Assembly: GCF_014466955.1 (NCBI RefSeq)
Contig: NZ_AP023396.1
Location: forward strand, 5,828,001-5,892,000
Direction: 5' to 3'
From: Nocardia wallacei
Lineage (GTDB): Bacteria > Actinomycetota > Actinomycetes > Mycobacteriales > Mycobacteriaceae
DNA length: 64,000 nt
Made by a program: the position numbers and the translations under genes. Of the stretch, positions 1 through 7,948 are shown in pieces; the stretch's first letter is position 1; each line of letters begins with the position of its first letter. The notes beneath the pieces were generated by a model. It ran no database searches. It was not told the DNA's origin and saw only the letters and a program-made list of their open reading frames with translations.

Positions 1-76
1 CGGCGACGGTGTGCTTGACGACGATGAGCACGAGCCAGAGCAGATACAGCCCGGCCGCGACGAGCATGACGTTCAT
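1..76 (-). CDS. 5' end of a membrane protein gene, cut by the window edge
   Basis: Only the first 25 or so codons are present. From the ATG at 76 the product begins MNVMLVAAGLYLLWLVLIVV, a strongly hydrophobic stretch typical of a first transmembrane helix or signal anchor. The rest lies outside the window, so no family can be assigned. A second in-frame ATG at 67 is an alternative start. Confidence 0.5.
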   Translation of the reverse strand, partial: MNVMLVAAGLYLLWLVLIVVKHTVA

Positions 77-127
77 GACCGCCAGGCTATGAATCCACGC
101 CAATGATCGGCCAAAGATCCGGTTGCC

Positions 128-310
128 CTAGCCGATACCGCAGGACTGCGAGCACAACACGTCGTCACCGTCGTAGCCCGGGCCCTCCTCGTCCCCGGAC
201 CCGGTGTGGCCCCGATCGTTCGGCGCCTGGGCATCGACCACCGCCCTGACGATCAGGGCGATGCACCCGCAGACCAGGACTACGGCGGCGACGAGGGTGA
301 CGGTTTCCAT
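128..310 (-). CDS. small single-pass membrane protein, hypothetical
   Basis: This 60-residue ORF starts METVTLVAAVVLVCGCIALIV, a clear hydrophobic helix, and continues with an acidic, Gly-rich tail ending in a Cys-containing segment (CSQSCGIG). It lies upstream of, and on the same strand as, the partial membrane protein at the window edge, with a gap of about 50 bases. I do not recognise the family. The hydrophobic N-terminus and codon use favour a real gene, but its short length keeps confidence moderate. Confidence 0.45.
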   Translation of the reverse strand: METVTLVAAVVLVCGCIALIVRAVVDAQAPNDRGHTGSGDEEGPGYDGDDVLCSQSCGIG

Positions 311-371
311 AGCCGCAACCTAGGAACGTCGACCTATGGGCTGCTTAACGTTCGGTTGGAGACCGACGGGC

Positions 372-2135
372 TTACGTCAGCTTCACCCGGGCTGCGACGA
401 AGCGGGCCAACGCCGGGGCGAAGCGGTTGAAGTGGTACTGCAGGTGCGCTTCCGGAGTCACCGGCACCACCGCGCGCCCCCGCTCGACGGCCCGGACGAT
501 CTGCGCCGCCACCTTCTCCGGGCCGTAGCCGCGCATCCGGTAGAGGTTGTCGTATTTGACCTGCCTGCGGGCCTGCTCCTCACCCGAGACACCCGAGAAT
601 CTGGTCGTGGCAACGATATTCGTGTGGACGATGCCGGGGCAGACGGTGTGTACCTCGATGCCCTTCCCCGCCAGCTCGGCACGCAGGCAGTCGGAGAACA
701 TGAATACCGCCGACTTGCTGGTCGAGTACGCGCTGAACCCGCGCTGCGGCATGTAGGCGGCCATGCTGGACAGGTTCACGATGTGCCCGCCGAGCCCACG
801 CTCGGCCATGGCGGCACCGAAGGTGCGGCAGCCGTTGATCACGCCGCCCAGGTTCACCCGCAGCACCCGGTCGAATTCGCTCGCGCTGGTGGCGAAGAAG
901 TCGCCGGCCTGCCCGATGCCCGCGTTGTTGATCAGGATGTCGGGCACACCGTGCGCGGACTGTACGGCGGCGGCGTGCTCGGCCACGGCGGCCCCGTCGG
1001 AGACGTCGAGCGCGTAGGGATGCGCGAGACCCCCTGCGGCGGTGATGAGTTCGGCGGTTTCCTTGGCCGCGTCCGCGTCGATGTCGGACAGCACGATCTC
1101 GGCGCCGCGGCGCGCGAACTCCAGCGCCGTCTCCCGGCCGATCCCGCTGCCGCCCCCGGTGATCACGACGAGCTGATCCTCGAACGGCCGGCGCTCCCGG
1201 CCCACCTCGGCCCGTCGCAGCGCCCGCGTGGCCGTGCCGCCGCCGACCGACTCCACGAGTTCGGTGGTCGCCGTGGCCAGCAGTTCGGGGTGTGAGAACG
1301 GCAGCCAGTGGCCGCTGCCCACCTCGCGGCGCCACAACCGCGGCGCCCACTGCTGGGTGTCGGCGTATCCGGCCGGTCGTACCGCCACGTCCCGGCGCGC
1401 GATGACGAGTTGCACCGGAACCTCGGTGCGGCGTTCGCGCGGATTCAGCAGGCGCTGCACGATATTGGCGCGGTAGATCCGCATCCCGTCGAAGAAGTCG
1501 GAACGGAACGCCGGGCCCAGTTTCACGTTCCGCGGCTCGGTCTCGTTCATCAGCCCGACGAAGCGCTGCCACACCTTCTCCGCCGACAACGGCCGCAGCA
1601 CCACCCGCGGGACGCCCGGCGTCATGAACAGGAAGGTGTAGGCCGAGGACAGCAGCTGGGTGAACGGCCCCCACACCGCACCGCGAGACAGCTTGTCGCG
1701 CATCCACTTTCCCAGGTGGTCCAGGTTGGGTCCGGAGACCGAGGTGAACGAGGCGATCCGGTCGGCGGCGTTCGGTTCGCACACCGCCTCCCACATCTCG
1801 ACCGAACCCCAGTCGTGCGCGAGCACGTGGACGGGCCTGCCGGGACTGACCGCGTCCGCGACGGCGAAGAAGTCGGCGGCGAACCGATCCAGCCGGTAGT
1901 CCGCGGTGCGGGTGGTGCGGGTGGACCGGCCGTGCCCGCGGGTGTCGTAGGCGACCACATGGAACCTGTCGGCGAGCAACGGGATTACCCGGTCCCAGAG
2001 GTGATGGTCGTCGGGCCAGCCGTGCACCAGCACGATGGTTTCGGCGTCCGGGTCACCGTATTCGTAGACGGCTAGGTCGAATTCGCCGCTGCGGACGGTC
2101 CGCTCCACATCCGGAACGGGAATCTGGTCGGTCAC
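372..2135 (-). CDS. ephD: EphD-type alpha/beta hydrolase-SDR fusion protein
   Basis: A 587-residue two-domain protein. Residues 1-310 are an alpha/beta hydrolase with HGWP oxyanion loop (H38), nucleophile elbow HDWG (D108) and catalytic His in GSGHW (about H276). Residues 320-587 are a short-chain dehydrogenase with TGGGSGIG cofactor loop (326-333), NNAG (403-406) and YSTSK catalytic Tyr/Lys (Y470, K474). This order and length match mycobacterial EphD, a fusion implicated in the metabolism of oxidised mycolic acids. The GTG at 2135 is preferred over an upstream GTG at 2177 because AAGGAG lies at the right spacing before it; the upstream start would overlap the previous stop codon by 4 nt. Last gene of a three-gene minus-strand operon. 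The substrate is inferred from the family only. Confidence 0.85.
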   Translation of the reverse strand: MTDQIPVPDVERTVRSGEFDLAVYEYGDPDAETIVLVHGWPDDHHLWDRVIPLLADRFHVVAYDTRGHGRSTRTTRTADYRLDRFAADFFAVADAVSPGRPVHVLAHDWGSVEMWEAVCEPNAADRIASFTSVSGPNLDHLGKWMRDKLSRGAVWGPFTQLLSSAYTFLFMTPGVPRVVLRPLSAEKVWQRFVGLMNETEPRNVKLGPAFRSDFFDGMRIYRANIVQRLLNPRERRTEVPVQLVIARRDVAVRPAGYADTQQWAPRLWRREVGSGHWLPFSHPELLATATTELVESVGGGTATRALRRAEVGRERRPFEDQLVVITGGGSGIGRETALEFARRGAEIVLSDIDADAAKETAELITAAGGLAHPYALDVSDGAAVAEHAAAVQSAHGVPDILINNAGIGQAGDFFATSASEFDRVLRVNLGGVINGCRTFGAAMAERGLGGHIVNLSSMAAYMPQRGFSAYSTSKSAVFMFSDCLRAELAGKGIEVHTVCPGIVHTNIVATTRFSGVSGEEQARRQVKYDNLYRMRGYGPEKVAAQIVRAVERGRAVVPVTPEAHLQYHFNRFAPALARFVAARVKLT

Positions 2136-2173
2136 GATGTTCTCCTTCGGCATGTCGCCGGGCGGGCGGGGAT

Positions 2174-3283
2174 TCACAGATCCAGTACCAAACGGTCACC
2201 GTCGCAACGGGATACGCAGATCAGCATGGCACCGTCGGCGCGCTCGTCCGGAGTGAGCACGGTGTCGCGGTGGTCGACCGCGCCGGACAGCACCCGGACC
2301 TTGCAGGTGCGGCAGAATCCCTGCCGACAGGAGTACGCGGTGTCGGGTCGTGCCGCCAGCACCTGTTCCAGCGCCGTCCGGTCGGCGGGTACCGCCACCA
2401 CCTCGCCGGTGCGGGCCAGCTCCACCGTGAACGGCCTGCCGTCGACGACCGGCGGCGCCGAGAATCGCTCGGAATGCAGTTCCACGCCGGGCATGTCGCG
2501 CACGGCGGCGGCGATCGCGGCGGTCATCGGCACCGGGCCGCAGCAGTACACCGAGGTGTCGGGCCCCACTCGCGGCAGCAGGTCCGCGGCGGTGGGCAGG
2601 CCGTGCTCGTCGTCGGTGCGCACGGTCTCGCGCGCGCCGAAACTCTCGATCTCGGCCAGGAACGGGATGGTGTCGCGGCTGCGCCCGGTGTACACCATCG
2701 ACCAGTCCACGCCGAGCCGGTGGGCCATGCGCACCATCGGCAGAATCGGTGTGATGCCGATCCCGCCGGCCACGAAATGCACTCGGGTGGCGTCGGATCC
2801 GTAACCGGGCAGGACGAACGGGAAGGCGTTGCGGGGACCGCGGACGGTCACGCGCGCACCGGCGCGCAGCGACTCGTGCACCTCCAGCGATCCGCCGCCG
2901 CCGTCCGGGATGCGCCGCACCGCGATCCGGTAGTGGCGCCGGTCGGCCGGGTCGCCGCACAGCGAGTACTGCCGCAGCGTGCCCGAGGGCAGCTCCAGAT
3001 CGAGGTGCGCGCCGGGCCGCCAGCTCGGCAGCTCCCGGCCGTCCGGCGCGGTGAGCAGCAGGCTGATCACGTCGGAGTCGTGGGCCTCCACCCGGCGCTG
3101 CACCACCGTCATGCTCAGCCGGCGGTCGTCCACGCGACCGGCGGGGCGGCGCCGGTTGACCAAGGCGCTCCAGCGGAAGCGGGTTTCGGCGACGGTGTGG
3201 AACACCCGCATCGCGCGATCCGTCCGGGGGCGGCCGTACAGATCGGCCGGTGGTCGATCGGGCCCCGTGCGATGCGTGGTCAC
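2174..3283 (-). CDS. ferredoxin-NAD(P)H reductase with C-terminal 2Fe-2S domain
   Basis: The 369-residue product is a flavodoxin-reductase-type oxidoreductase. An FAD-binding barrel includes the RQYSLCGDP motif, an NAD-binding half follows (VAGGIGITPILPM; YCCGPVPM), and a plant-type [2Fe-2S] domain closes the protein, with cysteines in the pattern C-x4-C-x2-C (SCRQGFCRTCK) and a fourth in the LICVSRC segment. Such proteins pass electrons from NAD(P)H through flavin and iron-sulfur cluster to oxygenases or desaturases. The GTG at 3283 is chosen because it overlaps the stop of the upstream hydrolase gene by 4 nt (GTGA). It probably serves the neighbouring ferritin-like protein; this pairing is inferred from the operon. 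Confidence 0.85.
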   Translation of the reverse strand: MTTHRTGPDRPPADLYGRPRTDRAMRVFHTVAETRFRWSALVNRRRPAGRVDDRRLSMTVVQRRVEAHDSDVISLLLTAPDGRELPSWRPGAHLDLELPSGTLRQYSLCGDPADRRHYRIAVRRIPDGGGGSLEVHESLRAGARVTVRGPRNAFPFVLPGYGSDATRVHFVAGGIGITPILPMVRMAHRLGVDWSMVYTGRSRDTIPFLAEIESFGARETVRTDDEHGLPTAADLLPRVGPDTSVYCCGPVPMTAAIAAAVRDMPGVELHSERFSAPPVVDGRPFTVELARTGEVVAVPADRTALEQVLAARPDTAYSCRQGFCRTCKVRVLSGAVDHRDTVLTPDERADGAMLICVSRCDGDRLVLDL

Positions 3284-4185
3284 GACGAGATCGCCTGCGC
3301 AGCCGGGGATTTCGCCAGGTACGCCACGGCCTGGGCGGTGGACCCGACCGACGCCGGGGTGTAGCCGGGCTGGAACACCGACAGCGCGCTCCACAGCAGC
3401 GACGGGACGCCCGGCAGCGCGCCACGCCACATCGCGCCGAAGATCTTCAGTGTCAGTCGCGGATAGCGCAGGTTGGGCAGCGAATCGTCCTGCTGCACAA
3501 GGTACTTGGTGCCGCGCATCAGCAGCGCGACGAAGATCGGGAACGTGATGAGCATCAGCGCGCAGCGCCGCACATAGCCGATGTCGAAATACTCGGCGAC
3601 CTCGTGCGCGACGAAGCGGTGCTCCACCTCCTCCGCCCCGTGCCAGCGGAACAGATCCAGCACGTTCAGGTCCGCGCCGAACCGCTCGAGGTCGGCGTTG
3701 AGCACCCAGTCGCCGAGGAAGGCGAAGAAGTGCTCGAGGGTGGCGATGAAGCCGAGGCGTTCGACCAGGGCCTGGAATTCCGCGCGGGCGGACCGGCCGT
3801 CGCGGGGGCCGAGCGTCGTGCGGAACAGGAATTCCATCTGGCGCACGTACGGCTCGACATCTATGCCGTGCGCCGCGAACACCTCGTCGAGCACGCCGTT
3901 GTGAGTTTCGGCGTGCATCGACTCCTGACCGATGAACCCGAGCATCTGCTCACGCAGCTTCTCGTCCTTGACCAGTGGCAGCGCCTCGGAGAACGTCCGG
4001 CAGAACATCCGCTCGCCCTCGGGCAGCAGCAGGTTCAGCGCATTGATCAGGTGGGACCCGATCGGCTCGGCCGACATCCAGTGCAGCGGGGTGTCGCGCC
4101 AGTCGAAGTGCACATTCCGGGCCTGCAGAGCCACCTCGCCCGGATCGATCGTCTCGCGACCTGCCCGAAGAGGAAGTAACTTCAT
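3280..4185 (-). CDS. predicted metal-dependent hydrolase (PF10118-like), ferritin-like
   Basis: A 301-residue protein with paired acidic/His motifs, GQESMHAETH in the first half and GAEEVEHRF in the second, as in the predicted metal-dependent hydrolase family related to di-iron carboxylate proteins. A hydrophobic stretch follows (ALMLITFPIFVALLM). The ATG at 4185 sits five bases after AGGAG, so this start is better than the upstream ATG at 4209. It is the first gene of an operon whose second gene is a ferredoxin reductase overlapping by 4 nt. A di-iron oxygenase partner for that reductase is therefore an attractive alternative to a hydrolase. A perfect inverted repeat lies 44 bases upstream. 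Confidence 0.75.
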   Translation of the reverse strand: MKLLPLRAGRETIDPGEVALQARNVHFDWRDTPLHWMSAEPIGSHLINALNLLLPEGERMFCRTFSEALPLVKDEKLREQMLGFIGQESMHAETHNGVLDEVFAAHGIDVEPYVRQMEFLFRTTLGPRDGRSARAEFQALVERLGFIATLEHFFAFLGDWVLNADLERFGADLNVLDLFRWHGAEEVEHRFVAHEVAEYFDIGYVRRCALMLITFPIFVALLMRGTKYLVQQDDSLPNLRYPRLTLKIFGAMWRGALPGVPSLLWSALSVFQPGYTPASVGSTAQAVAYLAKSPAAQAISS

Positions 4186-4228
4186 CGGTACTCCTGGTGT
4201 TCCGGTCACAGCGGCCGGTGTCGGCCGT

Positions 4229-4248
4229 TGCTACATGACCGTAGCAAT
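4229..4248. promoter_or_regulatory. perfect inverted repeat, probable operator
   Basis: TTGCTACATGACCGTAGCAA is a perfect 7-bp inverted repeat with a 6-nt spacer. It lies 44 bases before the start of the metal-dependent hydrolase gene, where a repressor could block the ephD-containing operon. Symmetry and size resemble TetR-family operators. No TetR gene is seen nearby, so the regulator would act in trans. Confidence 0.5.
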
Positions 4249-4306
4249 AGTGCACCTGTATCCGCTACCAGGAGTTACACCTAGAGTCGCGTCACGGAAC
4301 CGCCGG

Positions 4307-4759
4307 TCAGCGGCGTGTCATCGGGCTGGTCAGCGTTTTTCCGTTCGCGTCGGTGGTCGTGGCGGTCGTGAAGACGTGCCCGGGTTCGACCACATCGGAC
4401 AGCACGATATGGACCGGCACGCTGACGAAGTTGCCGGCCGCGCAGTTGGGGTCGCAGGTGTTGAAGTGCTGCACACCGTCACCCTCGGCCCGGTCCGGTC
4501 CCCAGGACTTCCAGTCGATCCGCTCCACTCGCAGCCCGAGATCCGCGCACGCCATGATGACATTCGCCGGGCGGACCGCGGGCTTGCCGAACGGACAGTC
4601 GATCACCTCCGGCAGCTCGTTCGCCGTCGGCGACTGACCCGCCGCGTCCGTGTCCTGCCCGCCGCAGCCGGCGAGGGCAATCACCGCCGACACCACCGCC
4701 GCAACGGCCGGCCGACGGTGGCGTGCCGGGAAACCGATCGTCCGCACCGTCATCTCCAT
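4307..4759 (-). CDS. secreted lipoprotein, hypothetical
   Basis: The 150-residue product begins with a basic segment, a hydrophobic core (AVAAVVSAVIALAGC) and a lipobox LAGC-G, so it should be exported and lipid-anchored. The mature part contains several cysteines (VIDCPFG, IMACADLG, NTCDPNCAAG) that may form disulfides. Starts at 4759 and 4753 (MTVRTIG) are both possible. It resembles small actinobacterial lipoproteins of unknown function. It stands alone between the hydrolase operon and an HxlR regulator. Confidence 0.7.
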   Translation of the reverse strand: MEMTVRTIGFPARHRRPAVAAVVSAVIALAGCGGQDTDAAGQSPTANELPEVIDCPFGKPAVRPANVIMACADLGLRVERIDWKSWGPDRAEGDGVQHFNTCDPNCAAGNFVSVPVHIVLSDVVEPGHVFTTATTTDANGKTLTSPMTRR

Positions 4760-4843
4760 CCCACTGTGTACCGGCGTGCCCGCACGCCGCCCCTGACCGG
4801 ATCATGGTCCATCCGCGCCGCCTTCGCACGCGGCACGCGCAAA

Positions 4844-5173
4844 TTACCGCGTCGCGCCCGAGTGGCCGTCGGTCCAGCGCCGCGACCAGTCCCAGAGCGG
4901 CTGCAGCGCGACGGCGAGTTCGCGGCCGATCGGAGTCGGCTCGTAGGCCTTGTCCGCACGCTTCACCACCAGCCCCGCGCTCTGCAGATGCTGCAACCGC
5001 ACCGACAGCATGCTCGACGAGCAATTGCCCATCCGGCGCCGCAGCTCCAGGAAACCGATGGGCCCGGGCTCCAGCTCCCACAGCACACGCAGCATCCAGC
5101 GCTGGCCCAGCAGTTCCATGGCCGCGTGAATCGGCGCCGGATCCGCCGCCTCGCGCCGTCTTGCACTTCTCAT
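4844..5173 (-). CDS. HxlR-family winged-helix transcriptional regulator
   Basis: This 109-residue protein has the HxlR/MarR-like winged-helix pattern: AMELLGQRWMLRVLWEL, then FLELRRRMGNCSSSMLSVRLQHLQSAGLV and YEPTPIGRELAVALQPLWDW. HxlR proteins are small dimeric regulators, often redox- or aldehyde-responsive, that control a divergent oxidoreductase gene. The SDR gene at 5223 is divergent here, with only 49 bases between the starts and an 18-bp imperfect palindrome in that gap. Autoregulation and control of the SDR are inferred from this layout. Confidence 0.85.
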   Translation of the reverse strand: MRSARRREAADPAPIHAAMELLGQRWMLRVLWELEPGPIGFLELRRRMGNCSSSMLSVRLQHLQSAGLVVKRADKAYEPTPIGRELAVALQPLWDWSRRWTDGHSGATR

Positions 5174-5176
5174 TTC

Positions 5177-5194
5177 GAACTACCATAGTGATTC
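5177..5194. promoter_or_regulatory. imperfect palindrome between HxlR and SDR genes
   Basis: GAACTACCATAGTGATTC matches its own reverse complement at 12 of 18 positions and has a perfect ACTA-CCA-TAGT core at 5179-5189. It lies between the divergent HxlR and SDR starts and begins four bases upstream of the HxlR start codon, a likely operator for the adjacent regulator. Confidence 0.4.
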
Positions 5195-5222
5195 TGAAAT
5201 AGAAGCGATCGAGTGGGAGTGC

Positions 5223-5963
5223 ATGGTGGGTTCGCAGCGAATCGTGGTGGTGACCGGGGCGTCGCGCGGTATCGGGGCGCAGACGGCGCGGATCCTGGCC
5301 GCCCGCGGCGACCACGTGGTACTCAACTATCGCGAGAAACGCAGGCGCGCAGAGCAACTCGCCGACGAGATCGCCCAGAACGGCGGGAGCGCCTCGATCG
5401 CCGGTGCGGATCTGTCGGACGAGGGCGCGGCGCGGGCGCTGGTCGAGCAGGTGGCGAGCCGGTTCGGCCGCCTGGATGTACTGGTGCTCAACGCCTCCGG
5501 CGGTCTCGAGCACGGCGCCCCGCCGGACTACGCCATGGCCATCAACCGCGACGCCCAGGTTCGCCTGGCCCGGATAGCGTTGCCGCACATGCCTTCCGGC
5601 GGCCGCATCGTGTTCGTCACCAGCCATCAGGCGCACTTCCACGGCCGCAAGCCGGTCCCCGACGCCTACCGGCCGATCGCGGCGAGCAAGCGCGCCGGTG
5701 AGGACGAGCTACGGGCGATGATTCCCGAATTCACCGCTCGCGGTGTGGGTTTCACCGTGGTATCGGGTGACATGATCGACGGCACCATCATCGTGCGGCT
5801 GCTGCGGCGGCGCGATCCGGCGGCCGTCGCCGCGCGCACCGAGCACGGCGAACTGCCGACGGTGGACGAGTTCGCCACCGCCGTCGCCGATGCCACGACC
5901 ACCGCGGCCGAACCCGGCCACACCGTGTACGTCGGCGGCGCGGATTACCTGGCGCGGCAGTGA
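5223..5963 (+). CDS. SDR-family oxidoreductase
   Basis: A 246-residue classical short-chain dehydrogenase. It shows the TGASRGIGAQ dinucleotide loop near the N-terminus, then VLNASGG in place of the usual NNAG, and a serine region (VFVTSHQAHF) followed by YRPIAASKRAG, supplying the catalytic Tyr and Lys at an unusual spacing (Y-x6-K rather than Y-x3-K). A bound NAD(P)H cofactor is expected; the substrate is unknown. It is divergent from the HxlR regulator, which probably controls it. The variant active-site spacing means activity should not be assumed. Confidence 0.8.
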   Translation: MVGSQRIVVVTGASRGIGAQTARILAARGDHVVLNYREKRRRAEQLADEIAQNGGSASIAGADLSDEGAARALVEQVASRFGRLDVLVLNASGGLEHGAPPDYAMAINRDAQVRLARIALPHMPSGGRIVFVTSHQAHFHGRKPVPDAYRPIAASKRAGEDELRAMIPEFTARGVGFTVVSGDMIDGTIIVRLLRRRDPAAVAARTEHGELPTVDEFATAVADATTTAAEPGHTVYVGGADYLARQ

Positions 5964-5970
5964 TTCCGAT

Positions 5971-6750
5971 TCAGTCCGGCCACACCGGATCGCGCTTCTC
6001 CAGGAACGCGGCCATGCCCTCGCGGGCGCCGGGCAACTGTGAGGCGGCGGCCATGACCTCGAGGGCGAGGGCGTAGCCGTCGGCCTCGGGACGATCCAGC
6101 TGAGCGTAGAGGGTGCGCTTACCGAGGGCCTTGCTCGCGCGGCTGCCCCGGGTGGCGCGCGACATCAGCTCGTCGACCGCGGCGTCCAGTTCGGCGTCGG
6201 GTACCGCGCGATTGATCAATCCCCACTGCTCGGCGGTGTGGGCATCGATCGGGTCGCCGGTCAGGGCCAGTTCCATCAGCCGTTTGCGCCCGACCGCGCG
6301 GGCCACCGGCACGGCCGGGGTGTGGCAGAACCATCCGCCCTTGCCGCCCGGCAGCGCGAATCCGGCCGATTCCGCCGCGACGGCCAGGTCGCAGGAGGCG
6401 ACCAGCTGGCATCCGGCGGCAGTCGCCAGCCCGTGCACGCGCGCGATCACCACCTGCGGTACCGATTCGATGGTGGACATCAGCTCGGTGCACAGCGTGA
6501 GCAGCTCGCGCACCTCGAGCAGATACCGCGCGGCCACGTCGGCGAAATCGTGCCCCGCGGAGAAGACCGGGCCGTTGGCGGCCAGCACGATACCGGTGGC
6601 GTCGCTGTCGCCGGCGGCCCGGAAGGCGGCCAGCAGCTCGGCCAGGTGTTCGGCGGACAGGGCGTTGCGCCGCTCCGGCCGGTTCATGGTGATCCGGAGG
6701 GTGCCGTCCGCCCGTGCGACGAGCAGGTGCTGATAGTCCGCTGCGGTCAT
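5971..6750 (-). CDS. enoyl-CoA hydratase/isomerase family protein
   Basis: The 259-residue product has the crotonase fold signature. NRPERRNALS lies near the N-terminus, the oxyanion-hole segment is FSAGHDFADV, and a second region is LVASCDLAVAAESAGFALPGG. The position often occupied by the catalytic Glu after PGG is KGGWFC here, so hydratase activity is uncertain; the family also includes isomerases, hydrolases and lyases. The ATG at 6750 is preferred over a GTG at 6759. It converges on the SDR gene, with seven bases between their ends. Confidence 0.8.
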   Translation of the reverse strand: MTAADYQHLLVARADGTLRITMNRPERRNALSAEHLAELLAAFRAAGDSDATGIVLAANGPVFSAGHDFADVAARYLLEVRELLTLCTELMSTIESVPQVVIARVHGLATAAGCQLVASCDLAVAAESAGFALPGGKGGWFCHTPAVPVARAVGRKRLMELALTGDPIDAHTAEQWGLINRAVPDAELDAAVDELMSRATRGSRASKALGKRTLYAQLDRPEADGYALALEVMAAASQLPGAREGMAAFLEKRDPVWPD

Positions 6751-6955
6751 GGCTCCCACCGTAATCCCGGACGGGCCATCGATGCCCGATCGTCACCTGT
6801 AGCCGCGGTCGATCCGCGCCGACGCGGTCACGGCCCACGCTGTGGTCCCGGGTGTGGTCACCGACCGGCAGTCGCGCGGACATCGCCCGCACCGACCCGT
6901 CCCGATACCCTCCGGGGAATTGTTCGCCGCCTGGCTGCGGCGAATGCTCGGCCAC

Positions 6956-7948
6956 ATGAACGACACTCGATACGGGCTGCTGTTGCCCGCCGGACAGGCG
7001 CAATTGTCGGCCGGAGGTTCGGCGCGAGCCCTGCTGGATCTGGTGGTGCGAGCGGAACGCCTGGGCTTCGACTCGGCGTGGGTCGGCGATTCGCTGCTGC
7101 GGGCCCGCGTGGAACCGCTGACGCTGCTGGCCGCCGCGGCCGCGGCGACCGAACGCATCACCCTGGGCACGGCGGCGCTGATCCCCGCCTATCGCCAGCC
7201 CGTGCAGACGGCGTTGACCCTGGCCTCGCTGGATCTGCTGACGGCGGGACGGCTGATCCTCGGTGTCGGGGGCGGGTTCCCCGGGCTCAGCGAGCCGGAA
7301 TTCGAGCTGTCCGGGGTGCGGTTCAAGACACGGTTCTCACACCTGGACGACACGGTGCGGCTGTGGCGGCGACTGTGGGCGGGCAACTCGGAGCCGTTCC
7401 ACGGCAAGGTGCTTCGCTACGACTGGCTGCCCGAGGTGCCGCCGCCGCACCGGCCCGGCGGTCCCCCGATCTGGCTGGCCGGAATCACCCCCGCCGCGCT
7501 CGCGCGCACCGGGCGGCTGTACGACGGCTGGCTCCCCTACCCGCCCGATGTCGCCGACTACCGCTCGGGCCGCCGGGCCGTCGCGGCGGCGAGCGAGGCC
7601 GCGGGGCGGCCCGAGAACGCGGTCACCCCGGCACTTTTCGCCACCGTTCACATCGACGACGACGCGGAACGCGGTCGGGCGGCGCTGGAGGAGTACTGCC
7701 AGGCGACCTACCGGATGTCGCGGGACGCGGTCGGCGCCATTCAGGTGATGATCACCGGCTCGGCGGAGCAGGTCGCCGCCGGACTGGACCGCTACGTCCA
7801 GGCCGGTGCGCGACACCTGCTGATCCGCATCGCGGCCGTGCGACCCGAGGACTTCGAGACCCAGCTGGATCGCGTGACGGACCTACTGGGCAGCTACCGG
7901 CTCGCGCCCATCGGCGGCGGACCCACGGCCTGCGGTGCCACGAAGTGA
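6956..7948 (+). CDS. LLM-class flavin-dependent oxidoreductase (luciferase-like)
   Basis: The 330-residue protein is a luciferase-like monooxygenase family member. Family segments are AERLGFDSAWVGDSLL, TERITLGTAALIPAYRQPVQ, LGVGGGFPG and PPIWLAGITPAAL. Such TIM-barrel enzymes use FMN or F420; which cofactor is used cannot be told here. The start at 6956 is chosen because conserved sequence begins there (MNDTRYGLLLPAG); the open frame extends upstream without homology. Its 3' end overlaps the convergent xdhC gene by 55 bases, an unusually long tail-to-tail overlap. Confidence 0.8.
   Translation: MNDTRYGLLLPAGQAQLSAGGSARALLDLVVRAERLGFDSAWVGDSLLRARVEPLTLLAAAAAATERITLGTAALIPAYRQPVQTALTLASLDLLTAGRLILGVGGGFPGLSEPEFELSGVRFKTRFSHLDDTVRLWRRLWAGNSEPFHGKVLRYDWLPEVPPPHRPGGPPIWLAGITPAALARTGRLYDGWLPYPPDVADYRSGRRAVAAASEAAGRPENAVTPALFATVHIDDDAERGRAALEEYCQATYRMSRDAVGAIQVMITGSAEQVAAGLDRYVQAGARHLLIRIAAVRPEDFETQLDRVTDLLGSYRLAPIGGGPTACGATK

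Noticed and set aside
2136..2177. Upstream GTG start for ephD at 2177 overlapping the reductase stop
   Set aside because: Kept as an alternative, but AAGGAG lies correctly before the GTG at 2135 and homology begins there.
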